Shown here one piece after another: positions 24,482 through 34,300 of a DNA stretch of 36,025 bases (the stretch's first letter is position 1; the number at the start of each line of letters is the position of its first letter). The stretch comes from Aplysia californica. Its lineage: Eukaryota > Mollusca > Gastropoda > Aplysiida > Aplysiidae. The notes below the pieces were generated by a model. The model was given only the letters and a program-made list of their open reading frames with translations, made no database searches and had not been told where the DNA came from. The position numbers and the translations under genes were made by a program. Where the stretch lies: assembly GCF_000002075.1 (NCBI RefSeq), contig NW_004797313.1, positions 1,809,620-1,845,644 on the forward strand. Reading direction: 5' to 3'.

Positions 24482-25008
24482 CAGGCCTGCCAACTGTTTG
24501 AAAAGTAGGTCAGGGACAACACAATTCTGAGTTAATTGTTAGTGCAGGTCTGTATACCTACGTAACTTAGTCAAAAGAAAGAAGTGGATACATAGAAAGA
24601 AGCTGGAGCCAAAGAAATAAATTGTAAGGAAAAACATTAACCAAAGGTGCAATATTATAAATTTTGATTTGATTAGGCAGAATTTTAAAGTTTTTAACAC
24701 CTCCATTGCTTGGCCTTTTCTTTAGATAGGTAGATTGTGAGTGGTACCTAACAGAATGATGTTTCAGTAGGAATAATGTAATTGTCCAGGCTATATGTAG
24801 AACTTAGGTCTCCTAAACATAGCCCACAAACCTGTAGATACAAATCCCCAAGATCAATTTTTGTGGATGTAAATAGCACGTCCACTGAAGATCGAAGATG
24901 TACAGTGGACATTTAAAAAAAATTAAAGCTAATAACACCAGGAAATTTATATTTTCATTTTTCAAATCAGGGACACTCCTGGAAAAATCTGGACAGTTGG
25001 CAAGCCTG
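24482..25008. mobile_element. Inverted-repeat element (MITE-like) in CCDC6 3' UTR
   Basis: The left end CAGGCCTGCCAACTGTTTGA and the right end, inverted, CAGGCTTGCCAACTGTCCAG pair over the first 16 bp with one mismatch. Both also have GTC(A/C)..GGGAC-like sub-terminal matches 25-35 bp in. The 527 bp have no coding capacity. CAGG-type ends recall hAT elements, but I find no clean 8-bp duplication, so the superfamily is open. Confidence 0.65.
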
Positions 25009-25242
25009 AAGTTCCAAGCACAAGACCACAGGGCAATATCATTGACAACGCCATGGGCCTTGGTTTCAAGTGACATTTCTCCTCCCCTCAAGGGCATCCT
25101 CCACACAGGGTACGGAGAGGACAAAGTGTAGGGAAGGGGGAAAGGGAAAATGTGGTGTGGGTTAAACGGCCCTTTCCACACAGGAGAGGAAGGACATTGT
25201 GTAAATCACAGAGACTTTGAAGAAGAGTGAAGAGAACACGAC

Positions 25243-25314
25243 TTATGTCTTCTCAGACTTCTCCACAGGGAATCCACTGGGTTTAGCAAACTTCTCAGAA
25301 TGAACTTTTGGTTT
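25243..25314 (-). CDS. CCDC6: CCDC6 terminal coding exon
   Basis: This exon follows a TATATCCACAG acceptor and reads in phase 0 as [23 protein letters not shown] and stop TAA (25243-25245). The phase fits the previous exon exactly. The lysine-rich tail differs from the human end, which finishes in a proline-rich low-complexity run. An alternative 3' exon is therefore possible. Confidence 0.8.
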   Translation of the reverse strand, partial: KPKVHSEKFAKPSGFPVEKSEKT

Positions 25315-28300
25315 CTGTGGATATAACAAAAGACAGGTCATCAATTCGAGCTGCAGTACTTAATTATATATTCATCTAGTTGCACTACAGCTTTCGTAAC
25401 TCTGAGTGAGTAAGTATGTGTTATCATCAGCTGTTGGTCTGAGTCAAACAAAAAAGTAGAATATCAATATAACGCATGCAGGAAAAGTGATAACTCAAAG
25501 GAAAGAGCTTTCCTGGCCAGCAGTGTGCTTCAGAAAATGGCAGAGATCCTCTGTTCACTCCACATTCTATATGTTCTCTACACATTCAAAACAAAGTTTA
25601 TGAAAGAAAAAATCTACCTCAGCGTAGCTCAAGGATGGACTTTTATCTGCACAGTTTTAAAAAAAGCACATACACACAATGATGTTCATGAGAAGGAAAG
25701 AAGACATACAGACTGACAACATGAGAGGTAGCGTATAACCGCTAGAGTGCGACCGTCGTGTTATCGCGCCCTTGTCTGCATCAGGCACTAGAAACACGAC
25801 ATGGGGACATAGCTACTCTCACACAGTTGAAAGATCATTTAAAGAGGTGTCCAGTAATATACAGCTCCCATTTCCTTGTTAGGATTGCACGGCGTGGCGC
25901 CAAAGTTGACATCCACTCGAAGTTGTTGTTCGATAAGAAACAGGTGGTATGCGTTACAATCCTTCCATATTTTTTCTGCAAGCCTAAAATAAACCTTAAC
26001 ATGACCATTTGGTAGAAAACTGGTTGGAGATTGTTATAATATATAAAACAAAAACCAGTTTGTTTTCACACCACAAGGCTAAATTGGGGTGGCCGTGCTT
26101 ACAAGATCACAAAATGGAGAATGAACCAAGCATGGCCCTCTAGGGGCCATGTTAACACAGTAAATGCTAGCAGAGGGGTATATGTCTGGTGAGTGACGCC
26201 TTCGTATAATTGTTTCCCTCTACATAGACTGATTTCCTCTTCCATACTCTCTCCAATCCACCATCTTCCCTTCAACATCTTTTAAAATTTGAAGCCTAAC
26301 CACCACCACCAAACTTGACTTCACAGCCAGGGTGTATCAGTTGCAACTAACCGGCCTCCGTGGCCGTGGTTTAAGCGTTCACCTGAGGACTGGGAGGTCA
26401 GTGGTTCGAAACCCAGCCAGGTCATGTCTAAGACTTTAAAATAGACACTCAGGTAGCTGCCTCATCTAACGTCGACGAGTTAGTACCAGAACTGGTCGGC
26501 CCTATGTCAGTATACTTTGACTGGGTGGGTTGTCCAAGCTGGCTACATTTGATGCCCCTGTGTGGCAGCACGTTTAGGTCTTTGTAGCACTATCCCAAAA
26601 TGACCTAGTTCTAGATTATCTACTAGTGTTTACGGGATGCTAAACCTTGATCTAGGGCCTTGGGAGACATATCTTATCACCATGCCCGTGTGATCAGACC
26701 AATGCCGCGGTTACAAGGGACTTGGCGGCTGCGGGTAGAAGGACTTGCCACGCCTATCAGGATGTTGGGGCCGCGGTAAAAAGGCATGGCCGCGGTCCCA
26801 TGGATTTCAGTCATTGATTGCTTTGCATCATTGTGATTCGACAAAAGCAAAGAGGGGGACTGTGGTTTAGGAATCGGACCAATCAGATCGTTTCTAAACC
26901 GTTTGTGGAGGGAGTAAGGATGAAAATTGAGTTACATGTGCATGGTAGGCGGTTGTACTCCAGTGAAAGAACCTACCAAACTCATTGTCTGAGCACCACG
27001 TGTGCATGCGTGTGTGTGTGTGTGCATGTGCTTGGTGTGCGTTTGTGTGTGTGTGTGGGTGTGTGTGTGTGAGTGTGTGAGTGTGTGCCAGCGCGTGCAT
27101 CTGTGCATATGTGTGTGATGGCAGACAACTATCTAGAGTGGTTGCCAAACCAATTTTACAATTTTTCAAGAGCTTTGTGTTTTCCCTGTGTAATTTACAA
27201 ATTTCCTTAAATTCTCGGGTATCATTGAACTCATTCAAATTCCCAGGGGCTTGGCAATCACCCTGATTATCCACTGAATGAGAGGGATGTACCAACCTGA
27301 GCATGCGAGTTTATGGCCGCACTGAAGACAGGTGGAGAGGTTCCGGGCCCGATAAAGGCACTGGGATGGTGGGAGCTGGCCCCGTGGCTGTGCGGTGGGA
27401 CTCCCTGGTTCATGGGCACAGGGGGCTGCGCTGGCGGGTGAAAGGGTTGACCCGCCACGGGCCTCCGCATGGGGCTGGGTGGACTCTTGGCTGCCACGTA
27501 AGTGAGACCTGCGCGACAGGTAATTTCCTTTTAGTCACATGCATAAAGGTGTAGTTCCTTCTCACAAATGTGTTGAATTTTTAGAATGAGGTAACCTTTT
27601 CAAATAATTTGGGAGGCAACCAAGAAGTACAAAATTAAAACATCTTGAAAATTCCTCAAATTTATAAACAAGTTTCTCACACTCTACGAAACATTACAAC
27701 AACTGCAGCAAACCTGCACTTATCACTACATGGCATTGGACAGAAGGGCGAGAGCCCAGACGTTGCTGGATCGATAACAACAACAACAACAACAACATAA
27801 GTTTCTGGATTTACACAAATATCTATCCTCCCATATTCAAGAAAAGGTTATCAAACTGTTTAAAAAATCATCACCTTTCCAGCAGCAGCTCATCAAGATC
27901 AAATATAACGATTATTTTGACTTTTAAAATAAGCAGCATACACCACTACTATACACTGTTCAGAGCTTAAAACAGTAATGACAAGGAATTGATTTCCATG
28001 TTTTACCTTTAATACATCCAGAGATGATAACAGAGAAGACTTGTAACAGCAAATTCAAATTAAACAATGAAATAACAGCCTTGACTTTAAAATCTGACTG
28101 AGTTCAGATGTATGGTGGCGGACAAACAATACTGAAGACAAAAAAATGACAATAACAAAAAAAGGTAGTTAAAAAGCAGGAACTTAAAACAAAACTGACA
28201 GCTCAGAGCTCTAACACTCTACTTATCTTTTACAATCTATTTCTTGATGCAGAAAAATAACATTTCTTTAAGTCAGTCATGTCACATATTTACTTTTCTA

Positions 28301-31300
28301 GTCTTGATATAATAAAGAAAACATTTTTCTGAGCCAATGTATGCACTTACTGGGAGAAATAGACCTTGGAGCACTGCTGTTGTAGGGGATCGGGCTGGAC
28401 ACAGTGCGGGGTCGGACGTTGTGACCGCTAGACGCAGCTTCATGATGTTTTGCAATTTCGTTAAAATGTCTGCAATAACAAAAAAGGTACTCAGGGTTCC
28501 TGCCATGAACTTCCCATCAAATTCAAGGAGTTTTCAAGGAGAAATTTTTAAAATTCAAGGAGATTTGGTCAAGAAATCCATGACGAAAGCCTGTTTAAAA
28601 AAAAAAACACTTGTCCGAAAGGAATCATATCATATTCATAGTTTCGATTTTCCTAGAAAAACTGTTCCCAGGGTGACTGCCAACCCGGCTTCTCAATTTT
28701 CAAGGGGGGGGGTCTCATCCATTCTCCAGGGGCATGTTACATAACAACGACAGTGCATGCTCCATTTATATATTATATATAATATATACACACACACGCA
28801 TGTAGGTACATTGAATCCAGTCAACAACATGATGTCAGTGTGGCACTGAGATACTGTGACTTAGGTTTTTCAGTCTGTTCTAACTTATTTATATTTTCCC
28901 CTCATTATATTCGCCTATATAAACTATATCAAATGAATCTTGCTTTGAGCCTGAGAAAAGGATTAGAACCAGAATATCCACTGTCAAGAACCAGTTGGGG
29001 TGTCAAGGCTTATATAATAAACGTGAAAGACAAAAATTATTACTCTAGCTCAAAGTCAAAGTAAAGTAATAACATGAATGGCTCAAGTAGACTTATTCTG
29101 AGCGAGAGGTGTAAGAACTGTCGGAGGGCAAGATGCAGTGACACTGAAAATCTGCGAATCTTGAACAGAAAGCTAAAATATACAATACATATAATTAACA
29201 ATCACCAACGCAATGAAACGGGAACTCTTTAGTAAAAAGAACACGGCTTAGACGATTTGAGTGTAATGGATCCCGATTCCACACAAGGATTGTGCACCAA
29301 CGCGCCCTTTGCAGAGAGATCTAGAGATCTACCAACTTCCAAGTTCAGTTGTTTTTTTGTCACCCGGTGTTGCCTTCAACCTCCAGCCCCCTCCCCCTCC
29401 CGCATGCGTCTTTTTAAAAAATCAATAATCCTACCATTCCCGAGTCCTATACTTCGCAGCGCTCAAACTTTGCATGAACTTTGGTGACCTCAACCATCGC
29501 CGATACTAACGATGTGATGAAAACGCACAGGTTCAATGACCGGTCACGATGGCGAGCCCGAGAAGAAGCTTGTATAACTTTCTTTTTCTTTTGTTTTGTT
29601 TTTTTTACACAAGTGACAGCACAGGACAAACGATTTATTTTCATGACGACACAGCGTTTGTAATGCAGAGCCTGCATGTTACAAATGTGGCGTTATCAGA
29701 CTACTATAGGCTCTACCGCAAATTTCTGGGTGGTAACGAAAGCGAAAGTAGATCTTGATTTTCCCGATCGAGCTTCGGTATCGCACATACTTCCACTTGT
29801 TGCCACCATTACCGCATGTGCGTGTGTAACGTACTCTCAGGCGGGAGGGACCGAATAAATATTATTCACAATCGCGACCGGCAAAAATGAACTCAAGGAC
29901 GTTATCGGATTTGGTTTTCAAATATTCGAGAGCTTTTAAGTATTTCCCCGGGTCTTTCACGGGGCAATTTACAGATTTCTTCAAATTCCCGTTGCATTCC
30001 GGATCTCGGCGATTTTTTTTCAAATTCCTGGGTAATTCCAGGGGCCCCCGGGATTCCCGGGGCTTGGCAGTCACCCTGTACACGTGTTCCTGTCCGATCT
30101 GGCAAAATTTGAGGAGTTTTCAAGGAGATTTTTCCTTGAAGGCAAATTCAAGCAGTTTTCAAGGACTCCTTGAATTCAAGGAGGCCGCGGGAACCCTGGG
30201 TACTATAGTTTAGTTTCTCTATTTCCATGTATCACCCTCCAACTAAAGACTCACAGCAAAAAATACTGATAGACATGTGACACACAGTATTTATGACATT
30301 TAAAAAGTCCACTTGAAAAGGCTGAAAAATATTAAGACTTAGAGGCAAATCTGATCAGGCAATTTTTACAAAGGAGACCTAGTCATTACATAGCTGCTAT
30401 TCAGGAATTTCAAAAAAGGAGGAAATCCACGCGAAGGCGGACGCGCACTCTCCGAAGGCCGGAGTAAAACCAGTGAGATCCAGGGGAAATATATACAGGA
30501 AAATCTAGCGTACGGTTTTTGGAAGGGAAAACTGTCATATTTGTTAACCATAAGCAACTGAATTAAAATGTATTTGAAAAAAACCCACAAAAAACAAAGG
30601 CACTAAGTTGACTAACAAGCATTTGAGTCAATTTGACACAGTTTGGACTTGGTGACTAAAAATCCAGTGTTTGTTGCCAGCTGGTGTCTTATAAAAAGAT
30701 TTTTTTCACTTTAAACTTGTAGATCTGCATCGATGTAGAGCAGTATTGGATCAAGGAGGCAACACATTTGTCGCTGTACTGAGCGATTTCGGCACTCCTG
30801 TACAATTGCGGTCCCCTTTGCACGTGGTGCCCCTGTAGTGTGTTTCTTATTTGGAGATCTAAACTGAATTAAAATTATAGCCTAGGCTATCTAATCTAGA
30901 TCTAGAATCAAGATATCTAACTATGAGTAGATCTAGATATCTAGATCTAGATTCACTTCCATAGCCACAATAGCCGTCATGTAAACAAACGGGACCGCAA
31001 TTGTACAGGAGTGCAGCGAATTCTTTATCACACCAAACGCAAAGTGCAGCAAGCGGCTTGTTCAATTTTCTAATCTAATGAACTTTTCAAGTCGCACACC
31101 GGCTGCTTCGTTCTCATTCCAGCTCCTTTTATTTTTGCATTCTGAATCAATTTCTCTCGAATTTCCGCCATTTTCAATTACAAACTCGGCATGCTAACGT
31201 CCCGAAGCTCGATAGACACTGTGTCACTCCACAATAAACAATGTGAAACTAGCGCCAGGCCTAGGCACAGAAGAATGTAAGTAGAAAGCTACGGGTGGAC

Positions 31301-34300
31301 ATGCGCAAGCCGTGTTTTCATCTCTCTCCTGGTTCGGTGTTTTCCGCATGTAAAAAAAAAAAGAAAAAAAGAAAGTATTGCAATTTACGACTGAGAGCGG
31401 TCCAGCGGAGGAAGGAGGAAAGTAGCGGGAAAAGCTAGATGAAGCAGAGTTTCCGCTATTTAGCGGGAAAGTGGCAGCAATGTCATTAGTCTGATTTTTA
31501 TCCCCAGGAAAGAGAATACTCTACAAATTACAAAAAAATATGTCATTTCGAAAGCAGTAACTTGGTCATACAACAGGACAGACCAAAACAACAACAAAAA
31601 ACACACACGAAATCGTGACATCACTTATGAAAAAAATTAAAGACTTCAAGAGTTTTGCTAATTACCAGAAAAGCAGTTGCTTCACGCTTTGAGACACTTA
31701 CCTCTCGTCATCCATCTCAAGGCTGGACTCTGACTCGGACAAGTGGCGACACAGGCTCTCTCTTCTCTCCATCTCCAGCTGCAGTCGCCGCTGTAGTCTC
31801 AAGTTCTCCTCCCGGATGTGTTTCTCTTCCATCGCATACTGGGCCATCTTTTCAGCATCTGGAACACACACACAAAAAAAAAGTTCTTGTATGAGTTAAG
31901 CACCCTTACAGACAATGAGTTTAGCACCCTTACCGATAATATGAGATGACTCCAAAGGTAGACCCCTGCACTATGGGAGTTTTTTGGTTACTCTCTTTTA
32001 GTTTTAGTAGAGGTTTTACAGTGCTCGCAACTGCATAAGGTCATATGAGCGCCAGAAGATTAGAGGTGTTACAAGACAGTAACAAATATAAAAATGAAGA
32101 AGGGGAGGTAAGGACGATAGATGTACGATAGGAAAGAAGAAGCAAACCACATCAGAACACCTGCCAACCACCCACACTCTCTTTTACAAGGCAAGATTTT
32201 AAGCCAACAGACCTACACAAAACAAGAGTTGGGAAGCAGGCAAAACAAGTTCAGAGAAAATGCCACCTCTAAACCAAAGACCTAGGGCAATTCTAAGAGC
32301 ACCCCCATCACCAGTTTGATGTGGGAAAAGCCATTGTTAGAGTATGCACTTGTCTCTTTTTTTTTTGGGTAAGGTCATATGAGTGCGCGGGACACAAACA
32401 TTCTCAGTAGGTAGAAAAATTTTAATTTTGCCCAGGTGGCGGCCGAAGCCTTCTCTTATCAATTTTGGACTACCAGTGGATCTTAATGTGTGCAACTTGC
32501 ACACTGGACCTCTGAGACTTTTCGCCCTTATCCGAGAAAGACAGGTGAGGGTGAAAGACAGCAGTAAGAAAGAGCCAAGGAGTAGCAGCAGAAAGCTGCT
32601 GAAAGAGACGAAAGCAGATGACAGAACATTGTTAGAGAACAGAAAAGGATGTGAAAGGAGAAAATTTTAGAGAAGTAAATTTTATGTTCCTATCTGGATT
32701 CGAACCCAGGACCTAGTGAATGAGAGGCAAACACCTTAACCTCTAGACCACAAGAGTCCTTAAGCTTTCTCTGAGTCATTGTTTCCCAACATGAGGTACC
32801 AAAACAGCAACACCTTAAAAGGAATAGATGAGGAGAATAAAAAGTAGCAGACTAAACCTGAGTGCCACCTCCAACCACCTGCCGTGCAAAAACTAGTCCT
32901 GGTATTAAGTAATAAATTTTTATTTTTATTTCTTTTTTAATAGTAGAGGGTTTTACGGCGTTCGCAACTGCATACGGTCATATGAGCGCCAAGGGGTGGG
33001 TGTTAACAGAGAAGTCTTTACAGGGAATCAGACTTAGACTGCTCACCTCTCTAGCTTCAACAGCACAAGGTCTGCTTCGACTATCAAGGCACCCCAAAAT
33101 AGCAGGTCACAAGAGAGTGACAAACATACAAAAGAAGAAGAGGAAAATGACCATAGTAAAGATCAGGAAAGAAAAAGAAGCAGTTCCCTGTTGTAGATCA
33201 AGCACAGTTATGAGTGTGACATGAGTCAGCCCATTTACAATTCTACTATGCCTGAACGAGAAATGTCCACCCTTTGAGAATGGCCTAAAGGCACTGCCCC
33301 AGGGGGATAAGTAATAAAATAAAATGATGAACAAAACTACCTCTGAAGTATTGTAAGACAAATCAGAACACCAAAACACATGTAGTTTGTTGGTGTGTTT
33401 GAGAGAACAGAAGCATATCAACACACAATTATTAGCACAAGACAAGAGTAACTGAAACCGGGGGGGGGGGACCCTACCAGTTGCACCCTCCAACCACTTG
33501 CTTAGCCATATTAGAACTTTAATAACAACACCAAAAAGCAGGGGACCACACCATAATAACCACCTACCATCCTAATTATTTCTACCACAAAACAGGGGAA
33601 AAAAACACGAGAAAACTCTGGAAGACCCCTCCCGAGTTCCAAAAACTCAAGAAATGTTCATCATAAAAGGCAAACCGAAAACAGATATCGCAGATACTCA
33701 CGTTCAAGTTGAGCACTCCTCAGCTGATCCTTTAGCCTCGTGACCTCTGACCTCAAGCTCTCAATATGCTGCACTAGGTTAGATGCAGTGTCCCCATTGT
33801 TGATGTCTCTCGGACTTGGTGGGGCAGATACAGGCTGGTCAAGTTTTTCCTGAAGAAGTCTGAAAAGTAGCCCGAAAGGAAATTAACACTTATGATTTTT
33901 TAAAACACGAGAACTTGTCTCATTTTCTTTAAACTACTCATTTAATAAAATGCTCTCCTCGGTTATACTGTGTCCTGTTTTGGTATCTTATTGTCAAAGA
34001 CAGCTTTAACGTTTCAAAGCAGCCTATTCTACCAAGATAAAACTTTCTTCATGGAAGGACCTACTGGTCAAATGAAGTGTAAGTTAACGGTCTTTTACTC
34101 TGCCACTGAATAAAAATGAGAAAAGTCTGTACTTTGGGATTGCCCATGTGGAGGTTTGAATTCCTAACCTCTGGCATGAGATGTTCTAGTGACTAGCTTC
34201 AGAGTCAAAACCATCTTCATTATTTTTACAACATGTTGATACTTTATGCATCCACCAACTATTAGCAAAAAGCCACCAAAAACTTCTTCGAACTTAATGA

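Larger units (their letters stand above)
15786..25242 (-). other. Probable very long 3' UTR of CCDC6
   Basis: Below the CCDC6 stop codon the + strand is A-rich (T-rich on the sense strand) for more than 9 kb without a plausible exon. Scanning by eye, I found no AATAAA or ATTAAA on the - strand until 20127-20132, which implies a 3' UTR of at least about 5 kb. Open frames here, such as 161 codons at 18212-18697 (-), are hydrophobic by-products of T-richness. An inverted-repeat element (24482-25008) lies inside. A separate unseen transcript cannot be excluded. Confidence 0.4.
28470..31701 (-). other. CCDC6 intron rich in nested elements
   Basis: This 3.2-kb intron holds the nested CAGGG-ended elements (28492-30198), a palindromic element (30792-31014) and a CpG-richer patch (about 31,070-31,460). 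The stretch 30,205-30,780 shows nothing I recognise. Confidence 0.7.
31859..33701 (-). other. CCDC6 intron filled with SINEs
   Basis: This 1.84-kb intron is almost entirely SINE-derived: three tails of one family, one with a tRNA-like head. All are on the - strand, the same sense as CCDC6. Confidence 0.7.

Noticed and set aside
27001-27116. Histidine/threonine-rich and valine/cysteine-rich frames over the GT repeat
   Set aside because: Simple-sequence artefacts of a microsatellite.
28669-30084. GTTCC near both ends of the inner element as a target duplication
   Set aside because: The right-hand GTTCC is several bases away from the CCCTG end, so it is not a proper flanking repeat.
32688-32762. 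Possible functional tRNA-Glu gene
   Set aside because: A and B boxes are good, but the acceptor stem does not pair, the anticodon stem is poor and it continues into a SINE body.
34141-34200. B-box-like GGTTTGAATTCC
   Set aside because: Off-consensus, with no A box at the right distance and no repeat copy in the window.
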